From Nocardia blacklockiae (lineage in GTDB: Bacteria > Actinomycetota > Actinomycetes > Mycobacteriales > Mycobacteriaceae), in the NCBI RefSeq assembly GCF_015477355.1, contig NZ_JADLRJ010000003.1, positions 434,001 through 498,000 of the forward strand: DNA of 64,000 nt, in the 5' to 3' direction. Below are positions 50,879 to 59,704 of the stretch, piece by piece. Position numbers and translations under genes: made by a program. Numbering within the stretch: position 1 is the stretch's first letter; every line of letters starts with the position of its first letter. A model generated the notes under the pieces. The model did not search any database and had not been told where the DNA came from. It saw only the letters and a program-made list of their open reading frames with translations.

Positions 50879-51580
50879 ATGGCGAGAATCGAAGGCGCGG
50901 TGGCTTTGGTGACCGGCGGGCAGCGCGGGCTCGGGCAGGCGTTCGTCGAGGAGTTGCTGCGGCGCGGCGCGGCCAAGGTCTACGCGACCGCGCGGTCGCC
51001 GCGGCCCGCCGAGGACTCGCGGGTCGAATCGTTCGCGCTCGACGTCACCGATCCCGAGTCCGTGGCGGCCGCGGCCGCGCGAGCCGGGGACGCCGAGATC
51101 GTCGTCAACAACGCGGGCGTGCTGCGTCCCGCCCCGCTGCTGACCGCCGAAATGGCCGATGTCGTAGCCACTTTCGAGACCAACGTCTTCGGCCCGCTGC
51201 GGGTCGCGCAGGCCTTCGCGCCGGTGCTGGCGGCCAACGGCGGCGGTGCGCTGGTCGACATCCACTCGGTGCTGTCGTGGGGTGCGGGCGCGGCGGCGTA
51301 CGGCGCTTCCAAGGCCGCGTTCTGGTCGCTCACCAATTCGCTGCGGCTGGAGCTGGCGGCGCAGGGAACGCAGGTGGTGGGCGTGCATCTCGGGTTCGCC
51401 GACACCGACATGGTCCGGCGGCTCGCCGTCGAGAAGACGGAGCCGCGCCAGGTCGCCGCCGCGGTTTTCGACGGTGTAGCGGCCGGCGACGCCGAGGTGC
51501 TGGTGGACGACGTGTCCCGGCGGGTGAAGGCGGCGCTGGCCGGGCCCGTGGAAAGCCTGGCCCTGCCGATCGCCCGCTGA
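50879..51580 (+). CDS. Short-chain dehydrogenase/reductase
   Basis: The 233-residue protein has the nucleotide-binding TGGQRGLGQAF, NNAG (VVNNAGVLRPAPLL), and the catalytic Ser-Tyr-Lys in SVLSWGAGAAAYGASKAAFW. It is the normal size for a classical NAD(P)-dependent SDR. ALDVTDPES gives an Asp at the strand-2 end. The tautomerase gene starts 36 bases later. The divergent TetR and its palindrome suggest induction by the substrate. The substrate itself is unknown. Confidence 0.92.
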   Translation: MARIEGAVALVTGGQRGLGQAFVEELLRRGAAKVYATARSPRPAEDSRVESFALDVTDPESVAAAAARAGDAEIVVNNAGVLRPAPLLTAEMADVVATFETNVFGPLRVAQAFAPVLAANGGGALVDIHSVLSWGAGAAAYGASKAAFWSLTNSLRLELAAQGTQVVGVHLGFADTDMVRRLAVEKTEPRQVAAAVFDGVAAGDAEVLVDDVSRRVKAALAGPVESLALPIAR

Positions 51581-51616
51581 CCCTGTCCCGCACCGTCTCT
51601 CACGAAAGGCACGCCG

Positions 51617-52039
51617 ATGCCGCTGTGGCGCATCTACCATCCCGCGAACACCTACTCCGACAGCGACAAACAGGCCTTCGCCGCCGACATCACGCAGTTC
51701 TACACGAGTTTCGGGCTACCGGAGTTCTACGTGGTCGTCCTGTTCGAGGAGGTCGCGGAGTCCGCGTTCTACGTCGGCGGCCGCCCGTCCGCCGATACCG
51801 TGCGGATCGTGGTGGAGCACTTGGCCCGCCATCTGGACGACCCGGCCCTGCGCAAACGCTCGACCGAGCGACTGAACTCGATCATGGAGCCTTACACGCG
51901 AGAGCGCGGGCTGCACTGGGAATTTCACACCTACGAGTCGCCGCGCGACCTGTGGATGATCGCCGGGTTGTTCCCGCCCGGGCCCGGCACCGAAGCCGAG
52001 AAGGTCTGGGCCCGAACGAATAAGCCCGCTCCCTACTGA
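51617..52039 (+). CDS. Tautomerase-superfamily protein (cis-CaaD / oxalocrotonate tautomerase-like)
   Basis: The protein is 140 residues and begins Met-Pro (PLWRIYHPANTYSDSDKQ), so the catalytic Pro1 is available after Met removal. GLPEFYVVVLFEEVAESAFY and FYVGGRPSADTVRIVVEHLA match the cis-3-chloroacrylic-acid-dehalogenase group. RGLHWEFHTYESPRDLWM completes the second half. Its chemistry could be dehalogenation, hydration or tautomerisation. It is co-transcribed with the SDR. The stop is 4 bases from the convergent MFS stop. Confidence 0.85.
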   Translation: MPLWRIYHPANTYSDSDKQAFAADITQFYTSFGLPEFYVVVLFEEVAESAFYVGGRPSADTVRIVVEHLARHLDDPALRKRSTERLNSIMEPYTRERGLHWEFHTYESPRDLWMIAGLFPPGPGTEAEKVWARTNKPAPY

Positions 52040-52043
52040 GCCG

Positions 52044-53558
52044 CTACCTCGTGCCCGGCGCGGCAGCGGTGTTCGATGCGGCCGCGCTTGCGACAGCCTG
52101 CGAATGGGCCGGGTGTTCCGCGGGGGCGTTCGAGTCGGCTTCGGAATTACTCGTCCCGCTGGCGCTCTCGCCGACCTGCTCCGGCCGCAGTCCGAACAGT
52201 GCCGCGAGAACCGTTGCGGCACAAGCGCCCGCGCCCACCCAGAACGCGATGGTGAACTGTCCTTCCTCGGGCAGCGGCAATCGGGGTAGCAGTTTGGCGG
52301 TCAGCAGCGTGGTGATGATGGCGCTGCCGAGCGAGCTGCCGACCGTGCGGGAGATGGAGTTGATGCCGTTGGCGATGCCGCTCTGATGATGCGGCACCGC
52401 GCCCGCGATGAGCGCCGGCATGGCCGCGTAGGCGAGGCTGATCGACACACCGACCACGACGCCCGCCCAGATCACCGTCGCGGTCGCGTCGTGGGCGAGG
52501 GCCAGCCACGCGAACCCGGCGACGCCGACCAGGCCCGCGAGCACCAGCACCCGGCGGCCGCCGAGCCGCCCCACCAGCAGGCCGCCGACCGGCGCGGCGG
52601 CCATCGACGCCAGCGCGGTGGGGAGCAGGTACTCCACCGAGGCCCGCAGGATCGACGCCTCGAATCCGTATCCGGCGACGTGCCGCGGCATCTGGGCCAG
52701 ATACGAAATGCCCATGAACAGCAGGAACATCGCGAATCCGACGAACATCCCGGACAGGTTGGTGAACAGCACGGGGCGGTGGGTGAACATCCGCAGATCC
52801 ACCAGCGGCGCGGGTACCCGGCGCTCGACGGCCACCCACGCGACGGCGCACACCACCGACGCCGCCAGGCAGCCCAGCGTCGTGACCGACGTCCAGCCCC
52901 ACTCGTGTCCCTGCGAGATCGGCAGCAGCAACAGCACGAGGAACCCGCCCAGCGTGAGCGCGCCGGGCAGATCCACGCTGCCCGGATGCCGCTTGCCCGT
53001 GGACGGCACGGCCACCACGGCCGCGAGCAGCGCCAGCACCGACAGCGCGGCGGTGAACCAGAAGACGACGTGATAGTCCGGATCGCTGCCCTTGGTCAGC
53101 AGTCCGGTGGCCACCAGGCCCAGCCCGCCGCCGAAGCCGAGGGTGCCGCTCACGATCGCCATCGCGTGATGCAGCCGCGCGGCCGGGACCTCCTCGCGCA
53201 GCATCGCCAGCGCGAGCGGGAAGATCGCCGTCGCCACGCCCTGGAGCGTCCGCCCGGCGAGCAGCACGCCCAGGGAACCGGCCAGCGCGGAGACGGCCGA
53301 CCCGATCGCGGCGACGACCAGCACGAACAGCAGCGTCGGCTTCTTGCCGTACAGGTCGCCGATGCGGCCCAGCAGCGGCGTGCACACCGCCGCGGACAGC
53401 AGCGTCGCGGTGGTCACCCAGCTCACCGAGGTCGTCGAGACGCGCAGGTCGGCGGCGATCAGGCCCAGGATCGGCACGGCCTGGGTCTGCATCACCGTCA
53501 CGATCATCGCCGCGAAGGCCAGGACGCCGGTCAGCAGCGAGCCCTTGCGCTCCGTCAC
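52044..53558 (-). CDS. DHA2-like MFS multidrug-type exporter
   Basis: The protein is 504 residues from GTG 53558 (GGAGG five bases upstream). About 14 hydrophobic segments and the motif GRIGDLYGKKPTLLFVL (motif A) mark DHA2 drug/H+ antiporters. VSGTLGFGGGLGLVATGLL corresponds to motif C. The C-terminal tail (about 460-504) is Ser/Ala-rich and cytoplasmic. It diverges from a MarR regulator across a long palindrome, the classic arrangement for an inducible exporter. The substrate cannot be told. Confidence 0.93.
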   Translation of the reverse strand: MTERKGSLLTGVLAFAAMIVTVMQTQAVPILGLIAADLRVSTTSVSWVTTATLLSAAVCTPLLGRIGDLYGKKPTLLFVLVVAAIGSAVSALAGSLGVLLAGRTLQGVATAIFPLALAMLREEVPAARLHHAMAIVSGTLGFGGGLGLVATGLLTKGSDPDYHVVFWFTAALSVLALLAAVVAVPSTGKRHPGSVDLPGALTLGGFLVLLLLPISQGHEWGWTSVTTLGCLAASVVCAVAWVAVERRVPAPLVDLRMFTHRPVLFTNLSGMFVGFAMFLLFMGISYLAQMPRHVAGYGFEASILRASVEYLLPTALASMAAAPVGGLLVGRLGGRRVLVLAGLVGVAGFAWLALAHDATATVIWAGVVVGVSISLAYAAMPALIAGAVPHHQSGIANGINSISRTVGSSLGSAIITTLLTAKLLPRLPLPEEGQFTIAFWVGAGACAATVLAALFGLRPEQVGESASGTSNSEADSNAPAEHPAHSQAVASAAASNTAAAPGTR

Positions 53559-53570
53559 GGGCACCTCCAG

Positions 53571-53605
53571 TGCTTGAAGACAGATATGTTTGAGGTCTTC
53601 AAGCA
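53571..53605. promoter_or_regulatory. 11-base inverted repeat, MarR operator candidate
   Basis: TGCTTGAAGAC (53571-53581) and GTCTTCAAGCA (53595-53605) form a perfect dyad with a 13-base spacer. It begins 13 bases upstream of the exporter start and 52 bases before the MarR start. Confidence 0.78.
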
Positions 53606-53643
53606 TCTAAAGGTTCAAAGATCGTGGTTGTCAAACGTGGCGG

Positions 53644-53649
53644 TAGAAT
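53644..53649 (+). promoter_or_regulatory. -10 element of marR, probably leaderless transcript
   Basis: TAGAAT lies seven bases before ATG 53657, so transcription should begin at or near the start codon. Leaderless mRNAs are common in actinobacteria. No -35 of suitable spacing is evident. Confidence 0.5.
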
Positions 53650-53656
53650 CCGGGGT

Positions 53657-54097
53657 ATGACACCGGCCACGACGCAGAGCACGCTCGCGGTGCTGATCTC
53701 GCGATTCGTGTCCGCCTACCTGCACGATTTCCTGACCGCGGCCGAGGACCACGGTCTGACGCTGACGCAGGCGAAGCTGCTGCTGGCCCTGAACGAGCCG
53801 CCGGCCGAACTGCCCATGCGCGTGCTCGCGGGCCGGCTGGCCTGCGATCCGTCGAATCTGACCGGCGTCGCGGATCGGATGGAGTCGCGCGGCCTGGTCC
53901 GGCGCACGGTCAATCCGGCGGATCGGCGGGTGAAGTACCTCGCCGCCACCGACGCGGGGCGGGAGCTGGCTGAGCGAATTCGCGGCTCGCAGGTGCGGGC
54001 CTACAAGGCGCTCGCCGAGCTGTCGCCGGCGGAGGAGCGGCAGCTCGAGGGCATGCTGGAGCGGCTGGTGCCGAAATTGGAGGCGGCGGAGGAGTAG
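53657..54097 (+). CDS. MarR-family transcriptional regulator
   Basis: The protein is 146 residues from ATG 53657. TLTQAKLLLALNEPPAELPM, LAGRLACDPSNLTGVADRME and RTVNPADRRVKYLAATDAGR form the MarR winged helix. It is divergent to the exporter, with the inverted repeat between them; repression of the exporter and of itself is inferred. It ends nine bases before the convergent HxlR gene. Confidence 0.93.
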   Translation: MTPATTQSTLAVLISRFVSAYLHDFLTAAEDHGLTLTQAKLLLALNEPPAELPMRVLAGRLACDPSNLTGVADRMESRGLVRRTVNPADRRVKYLAATDAGRELAERIRGSQVRAYKALAELSPAEERQLEGMLERLVPKLEAAEE

Positions 54098-54106
54098 GGG
54101 CCGCGC

Positions 54107-54604
54107 TCAGTCGGTGAAACGTCCTGTGGCCAAGGCTGTTTCGCGGTAGTGGTCGGGGAATCCCGGGCCCAGCCGCGGGGTGAGTGTGCCGTAGCGCAGT
54201 GGCTCGCGGCAGTGGGAGCAGACCACCTCGGCGTGCGTGTCGTGGTCGCAGGCATCATGCCGCAGGACGACCGGCGGGCCCGCCTCGGGGGCCACCCAGC
54301 GGTCGCCCCAGCGCATGATGGCGAGCAGCACCGGGAAGAAGTCGCGGCCCTTGTCGGTGAGCCGGTACTCGTAGCGGGCGGGCCGCTCCTGGTAGCGGAC
54401 CCGCTCGAGCATGTCCTCCTCGACCAGGCGGGTCAGGCGCTGGGTCAGGATGTTGCGGCTCAAGCCCAGTACCCGTTCGAAGTCGTCGAATCGGGTGGTG
54501 CCGTAGTAGGCCTCGCGCAGCACCAGCGGCGTCCACCAGTCGCCGATCAGGTCGACGGTGCGGGCGACCGAGCACGGCCAGTGGGCGAAGGTGGTGCGCT
54601 TCAT
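54107..54604 (-). CDS. HxlR-family transcriptional regulator with C-terminal Cys motif
   Basis: From ATG 54604 the protein has 165 residues. The winged helix (CSVARTVDLIGDWWTPLVLR, then GLSRNILTQRLTRLVEEDML) is HxlR-type, with the conserved Cys11 that can be redox-active. A C-terminal CDHDTHAEVVCSHCREPL adds several Cys/His, possibly a metal or redox site. Its ATG overlaps the stop of the molybdopterin gene by four bases (ATGA), so both are in one operon. The regulated gene may be the oxidoreductase. Confidence 0.9.
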   Translation of the reverse strand: MKRTTFAHWPCSVARTVDLIGDWWTPLVLREAYYGTTRFDDFERVLGLSRNILTQRLTRLVEEDMLERVRYQERPARYEYRLTDKGRDFFPVLLAIMRWGDRWVAPEAGPPVVLRHDACDHDTHAEVVCSHCREPLRYGTLTPRLGPGFPDHYRETALATGRFTD

Positions 54605-56847
54605 GCGACCACCGTATCGATCCGGGCGGGCACGTACTTGTGCCACGGGGTGCCGACCCATTCGTCGCGGGAATCGTAGGCGGTCAGCTCGTTCGGCGCG
54701 GCGCCGCTGGTGAGGATCGTGCCGTCGGCGTCGAAGACGATGAGCCCCAGGCCGTTCGGCAGCGCCAGGTGTCCGGAGCGCATCCGGTCGGTGGGTTCGA
54801 CGGGCACCTCGGTGCTGCCGCGGCGGGTGGTGACGCGGACGCGGTCGCCGGCGGACAGGCCGAGCCGTTGCGCGTCGGCGGTGCTGATGCGCAGCGCGCC
54901 GCCGCCGTCGCGCTTGCGCCACTGCGGGTCTCGCATGATCGTGTTGGCGGTGAAGGCCCGGCGTTCGCCGGCGGCCAGCACGAACGGCCACTCCCGATCC
55001 GGTTCCGGCTCCGGGAGATCGGCGACGACGGCCAGCAGTTCGGGGATGTCGAGGCGAACCTTGCCGTCGCGCAGTCGGTTCCACGTCTCCTCGACGTCGT
55101 CGTCGGTGATGACCACGCCGTGCTTGCCGGTGAGGATGGCCTCGAACAGCCGCTCCCCGGCTGCCGGGCCGGTGCCGTAGCCGGCCCGTTCGACGCCCTT
55201 CGGATTCTTGCGGGCGCAGTTGTAGGCGGCGGCCCACAGCATCGCGGCCGCGGCGGCGCCGTCGGGCAGGGTGGGGCCCAGCGTCCGATACAGCAGCACC
55301 GGTGCGAGTTTCGCCTTGCGCCGATCGGCGAGGATGCCCAGGAACGCCATCGCGAAGGCCTCGCGGCCCTGGGCCAGCGCGCCGCGCAGCGGGGCGTAGT
55401 CGTCGTCGGTCAGCGCGCCCGAAGCCTCGACGAGGCGGGCGTGGATCTCCGGTTCCGGCAGCACGTTCGCGGGCGCGGGCAGTACGGGGTGGCGCAGCTG
55501 GAAAACGTTGCGCGGGAACTCGAAATTGAAGAACGTCGCCTCGTACTTCTCGAACTGCGTCGGCGCGGGGAGCACGTAGTCGGCCAGCCGCGCGGTCTCG
55601 GTCATCGCCACATCGATCACGACCACCAGGTCCAGCGCGGCCAGCGCCTCCCGCATGCGCGCCGAATCTGCCAGGGAATGCGCGGGATTCGCGCTCTCCA
55701 CCACCATGGCGCGGTAGCGGGCCGGGTGGTCGGTGAGAATCTCCTCGCTGATCACGTTGCACGGCACCAGGCCGCTGACGATCCGCGCGCCCGCGACCGG
55801 ACTGCGCGGTCCGGCGTCGGCGGGGTGGCCGCGGTCGTGGCCGAGCGCGGCCAGACCCGAGAAGGCGTACTGAGTACCGGGTTTGCCGAGATTGCCGGTG
55901 AGCAGCCACACCAGTTTCTCGACATAGCTCACCACCGTCGAGTACCGGTTCATCTGTACGCCGAGGTCCTCCAGCGCGGCGACCGACGACGCCCGCGCGA
56001 TGCGGTGGGTCGCCGCGGTGACCAGGTCGAGGTCGACATCGGCGATGGCGCAGTACTTCTCGATCGGGACCGTCTTCAGCACCGCGAGCACTTCGTCGAC
56101 GCCCTCGGCGTGCTCGGCCAGCCAGTCGTGCGCGATCAGGTTGTCGCGCAGCAGGATCGCGGCCATCGCGGTGAGCAGGTACACGTCGGTGCCGGGGCGC
56201 AGTTGCAGGTGGAACTCGGCGAGTTCGGCGGTCTCGGTGCGCACCGGATCGAGCACGACGAGGCAGCGGCCCGGGTCGCGGGCGATCTCCTTGAGGACCG
56301 TGCGGGCGCGCGGAAAGCCGTGCGACTGATACGGATTCTTCCCGACGAACAGCGCGACCTCGGCATGCTCGACGTCGGCGCGCACCGGATGCCCGGCCAT
56401 CCGCGCGCCCACCCAGAAGTCGCCGGTCTTCTCCTGGGCCAGCGCGCTGGACCGGTAGCGCATGCCGTAGGCGGCCATGGTGGCCGGGGCGTACGCGCCG
56501 CCCAGGTGATTGCCCTGGCCGCCGCCACCGTAGTAGAAGATCGATTCCCCGCCGTGCTCGTCGCGAATGCCGCCCAGGCGCTCGGCGATGTCGGAAATCG
56601 CGGTGTACCAGTCGATTTCCTCGAAGCTGCCGTCCGCGCGGCGGCGCAGCGGCGCGGTCAGGCGGCCGGTGCGCCCGTTCTGATAGTGGTTCAGCTGCAA
56701 CGCCTTGTTGCAGGTGTAGCCCGCGGAGGCGGGGTGCAGCTTGTCGCCGCGGATCTTCTCGAAGGAACGGCCGTCGGCCCCGACGAGGACCTGAATGCCG
56801 CAATTGCACTCGCAGAGGATGCACGCGGTGGGCTGCCACTCGGTCAT
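54601..56847 (-). CDS. Molybdopterin oxidoreductase with N-terminal [4Fe-4S] motif
   Basis: The protein is 748 residues. ACILCECNCGIQVLV with the downstream YTCNKA supplies the Cys ligands for a [4Fe-4S] cluster. Mo-bis-MGD domain segments include IFYYGGGGQGNHLGG, ALFVGKNPYQSHGFPRART and the C-terminal dinucleotide domain LRISTADAQRLGLSAGDRVR. The residue at the Mo ligand position is not obvious. It resembles the nitrate/formate-type DMSO reductase superfamily. No Tat signal is present, so it is cytoplasmic. It has no neighbouring subunits and is coupled to the HxlR gene. The substrate is unknown. Confidence 0.9.
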   Translation of the reverse strand: MTEWQPTACILCECNCGIQVLVGADGRSFEKIRGDKLHPASAGYTCNKALQLNHYQNGRTGRLTAPLRRRADGSFEEIDWYTAISDIAERLGGIRDEHGGESIFYYGGGGQGNHLGGAYAPATMAAYGMRYRSSALAQEKTGDFWVGARMAGHPVRADVEHAEVALFVGKNPYQSHGFPRARTVLKEIARDPGRCLVVLDPVRTETAELAEFHLQLRPGTDVYLLTAMAAILLRDNLIAHDWLAEHAEGVDEVLAVLKTVPIEKYCAIADVDLDLVTAATHRIARASSVAALEDLGVQMNRYSTVVSYVEKLVWLLTGNLGKPGTQYAFSGLAALGHDRGHPADAGPRSPVAGARIVSGLVPCNVISEEILTDHPARYRAMVVESANPAHSLADSARMREALAALDLVVVIDVAMTETARLADYVLPAPTQFEKYEATFFNFEFPRNVFQLRHPVLPAPANVLPEPEIHARLVEASGALTDDDYAPLRGALAQGREAFAMAFLGILADRRKAKLAPVLLYRTLGPTLPDGAAAAAMLWAAAYNCARKNPKGVERAGYGTGPAAGERLFEAILTGKHGVVITDDDVEETWNRLRDGKVRLDIPELLAVVADLPEPEPDREWPFVLAAGERRAFTANTIMRDPQWRKRDGGGALRISTADAQRLGLSAGDRVRVTTRRGSTEVPVEPTDRMRSGHLALPNGLGLIVFDADGTILTSGAAPNELTAYDSRDEWVGTPWHKYVPARIDTVVA

Positions 56848-56902
56848 GGAGGGAGCCTACGACAGTGGGTTCACAAACGCTACCCATATGGTGGGACGAA
56901 GA

Positions 56903-57931
56903 TCAGGGCTCTCGGAACAGCAAGGCGCTGTCGCCGAACTCGTGCCAGAGGTAGCCGGTGTCCAGAGCCGCGCGGTAGGCCTCGGTGACTGTGGCCGCTC
57001 CGGCGACGGCTTCGAGCAGGTGCAGGTGGGAGGCGCCCGGTTCGTGCCAGCCGGTGATCAGGCCGTCCACCGCGCGGGCCGGTCGGGTGGCGCCGAGTAT
57101 CAGGTCGGTCCAGCCCGCGGCGGGGCGTACCCGGCCGTCGGGGCCGGTGGCGGACTCCAGGGCGCGGGTCACCGTGGTGCCCACGGCGATGACCCGGCCG
57201 CCGTTGTCGTGTGTCGAATTCGCCAGTCGCGCGGTCTATTCCGGCACGACGTAGCGCTCCGGGCTCGGCGGCTCCCCCGACTCGGGAGAGGAGACGCCGG
57301 TGTGCAGGGTGATGGGGGCGAGCTGCACTCCAGCGGCGATCAGGTCGGTCACCAGGCGATCGGTGAACGGGCGGGCCGCGCTGGGCATTTCGGCGCTGCC
57401 GGGTTCGCGGCCGAACACCGTGCGGTAGTAGTCCAGCGACCAGCGTTGTGTCACATACGAATACGTGATCGGGCGGCCGTGGGCGGCGAGCAGCCGACGG
57501 ACGTCGGCGTCGATGTCGGCGATCCACAGTCGGCGGCCCGGCGGCAGCCAGGGCGCCCGCAGCACGGCCGTCGCGCCCGGCAGCTCGACGTGCGCGCCCG
57601 GCTCGGGATCGGCGGCGGTGAACGGAATGCCCTGCGGTGACCGCAGTTCGACGGCCCAGCCGCCGTCGTCGAGCGCCGCCGCGACGTGCACGACGGTGGG
57701 ATGCCCGCGATAGCGGGCGTCGACGGCGGCGGCCAGGGTCGCCGAATTGTTCACCACCACCAGGTCGCCCGCGCGCAGGAAGCGCGGCAGCTCGCGGAAT
57801 CTCGCGTGGGTGACGGTCCCGCGGTCGGCGACCAGCATCCGGACCAGGTCGCGGGCGAGGCCGCGGGCCTCCGGCGGTGCGGTGGCCGCCCGCTCGGCGG
57901 GTACGGTGAATTCCTCCAGCGCCACAGTCAT
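56903..57931 (-). pseudogene. queA: queA-like gene interrupted by one in-frame amber codon
   Basis: Read as one frame from ATG 57931 the product is 342 residues long, normal for S-adenosylmethionine:tRNA ribosyltransferase-isomerase. Family sequences run on both sides of a TAG at 57236-57238: LVVVNNSATLAAAVDARYRG and VQLAPITLHTGVSS before it, VIAVGTTVTRALES and LITGWHEPGASHLHLLEAVA after it. The codon follows VPE, where the family continues with TTARL. There is no frameshift. So this is either a true nonsense mutation, a sequencing error, or recoded by readthrough. It lies 37 bases after the SDR gene on the same strand. Confidence 0.85.
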
Positions 57932-57968
57932 CGCGCTGTACCTCTTTTCGTTGTTCCGCGGCGCGGAG

Positions 57969-58658
57969 TCAGTGCGCCACCGGCAGTTCGGCGGCGAGGT
58001 AGCGGCCGCTGGGCGGCCGGGTGTCGATCAGGTGCAGCAGCGCCGGGACGACCGTCTCCGGTTCCGGCCGGTCGGAGATGTCCTCGCCGGGGCACGCGGC
58101 CTGGTGCATGGCGGTGCGCATATCGCCGGGATCGAAGCTGTAGACGTGCAGGTCGGGGTGCTCGGCGGCGAAGGTGGCGGTGAGGTGGTCCAGCGCCGCC
58201 TTCGACGCGCCGTAGCCGCCCCAGCCCGGGTAGGCGTTGACCGCCGCGTCGGAGCTGATGTCGACGACCGTGCCGCCGGTGGCGCGCAGTCTCGGCAGCG
58301 TCATTTGCAGGATGCTCAGCGGCGCAACGACATTGGTGGACAGTACGGCGGCGAAGTCGGCGGGCGGGTAGTCCGCCAGGCGCGGCATCGGGCTCGGTCC
58401 CAGCGCGCTCGCGTTGTTCACGACCAGGTCCAGTCGCGCCAGTTCGGCGATGACGGTGGCGAGCCGGGCGCGATGGGCGGGATCGGCGACGTCGCCGGTG
58501 AGCGCGATGGCTCCGGTCGCGTCGCGGACGCGGACGAGCGGGTCGAGGTGGCGGGCGGTGAGGACCAGATCCCACCCGCGTGCCGCCAGTGCCAGGGCCG
58601 TGGCGCGGCCCAGGCCGGCGGAGGCTCCCGTGACGAGAGCGGTTCTCGGGTTGTTCAT
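57969..58658 (-). CDS. Short-chain dehydrogenase/reductase
   Basis: The 229-residue protein has TGASAGLGRATALAL at the N-terminus, NNASALGPSP, and a Ser-Tyr-Lys catalytic set (DISSDAAVNAYPGWGGYGAS, then K). It is a full-length classical SDR. The queA-like gene follows closely; this SDR-QueA pairing is seen in other actinobacteria. The upstream region carries TTGACC followed by GGTTCA (minus strand), a possible promoter. The substrate is unknown. Confidence 0.92.
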   Translation of the reverse strand: MNNPRTALVTGASAGLGRATALALAARGWDLVLTARHLDPLVRVRDATGAIALTGDVADPAHRARLATVIAELARLDLVVNNASALGPSPMPRLADYPPADFAAVLSTNVVAPLSILQMTLPRLRATGGTVVDISSDAAVNAYPGWGGYGASKAALDHLTATFAAEHPDLHVYSFDPGDMRTAMHQAACPGEDISDRPEPETVVPALLHLIDTRPPSGRYLAAELPVAH

Positions 58659-58788
58659 GCCCCCATCGTCGAACCTGAACCATACTTCGGGTCAAGGGCG
58701 GGCGTGATTTCGCGCCGGATCCGGCGATGAGTTTCCGGCCGCCGCGTCGTCCCAAGTGGTGACCGGCAACCACCGACGAGGAGCGACC

Positions 58789-59586
58789 ATGTCCTACACC
58801 TTCAAGCCCGGCGATCCCATCTGGGTGGATCTGTTCACCGCCGACCCGGACCGCGCCATCGCGTTCTACGGCGAACTGCTCGGCTGGACCGCCGAGCGCA
58901 GCGGGCCGGAAATGGGCGGGTACATCATCTTCAGCAAGGACGGCAAGCCCGTCGCGGGCGGGATGCGCAACGAGGGCGGCGCCGACGGCCCGGACCGGTG
59001 GACCGTCTACCTCAACTCCCCGGACGCCCAGGCCACCGCCGACGCGGTCACCGCGAACGGCGGGCAGGTGACAATGCCCCCGATGGACGTCGCCGACCAA
59101 GGCCGCATGGCCGTCGTCACCGATCCCGGCGGGGCCGAGGTCGGCGTCTGGCAGCCGGGTGCCCACCCGGGATTCGGTGCGCTCGGGACCGTCAGCGGGG
59201 GCGAGTGGAGTGAGCACGTCGGCGTGCCGTCGTGGTTCGAGCTGCACACCTCCGCCTATCCGGCGGCGCTGGACTTCTACCGCACCGCATTCGGCTGGCA
59301 GGACCCGTTCACGATCTCCGACGCGGCGGAATTCCGTTACACCACAATCCATTCCACCACGCCGATGCTCGGCGGCATCATGGACACCTCGGTGTTCGCG
59401 CCGGTCGAGGTGCCGGGCGGATGGCAGGTCTACTTCGGTGTGGCCGACGTCGACGCCGCCGTGAAAGCCGTGCGGGAGCTGGGCGGCTCGGTGCGGCAGG
59501 AGCCCGAGGACACGCCGTACGGGCGGATGGCGGCGGTCGCCGACCCCACCGGCGTGGGTTTCCGCCTGGGTGGCAACAAGTCCTGA
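58789..59586 (+). CDS. Two-domain VOC-superfamily protein
   Basis: The protein is 265 residues from ATG 58789 (GAGGAG five bases upstream). Two similar VOC halves are seen. The first has DPIWVDLFTADPDRAIAFYG, GELLGW and AVVTDPGGAEVGVWQPG. The second has VPSWFELHTSAYPAALDFYR, TAFGW and AAVADPTGVGFRLG. Such 27-kDa CFP-30B-like proteins are glyoxalase-related; no clear metal set is present. The function is unknown. Confidence 0.88.
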   Translation: MSYTFKPGDPIWVDLFTADPDRAIAFYGELLGWTAERSGPEMGGYIIFSKDGKPVAGGMRNEGGADGPDRWTVYLNSPDAQATADAVTANGGQVTMPPMDVADQGRMAVVTDPGGAEVGVWQPGAHPGFGALGTVSGGEWSEHVGVPSWFELHTSAYPAALDFYRTAFGWQDPFTISDAAEFRYTTIHSTTPMLGGIMDTSVFAPVEVPGGWQVYFGVADVDAAVKAVRELGGSVRQEPEDTPYGRMAAVADPTGVGFRLGGNKS

Positions 59587-59704
59587 GCGCCGGGTTGGGC
59601 GGGCGTTGTCAGGGCTGTTGTCCGCGAGGCGGCTTGGGCGGCTGGGTTGGGGGTGTGGTCAGGGGTGATTGTGCGCGAGGCGGCTGGGTTGGGCGCGGGT
59701 GTGG

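Noticed and set aside
52386-53660. 424-codon plus-strand frame opposite the MFS exporter
   Set aside because: Arg/Gln/His-rich shadow with no recognisable motif. The minus-strand transporter has clear MFS motifs and a ribosome binding site.
54640-56988. Long plus-strand frame opposite the molybdopterin oxidoreductase
   Set aside because: Mirror of a conserved gene in high-GC DNA; no start signal and low-complexity composition.
56903-57931. Two separate genes instead of one interrupted queA
   Set aside because: The downstream part has only a weak internal GTG start. Family sequence is continuous in one frame on both sides of a single TAG.
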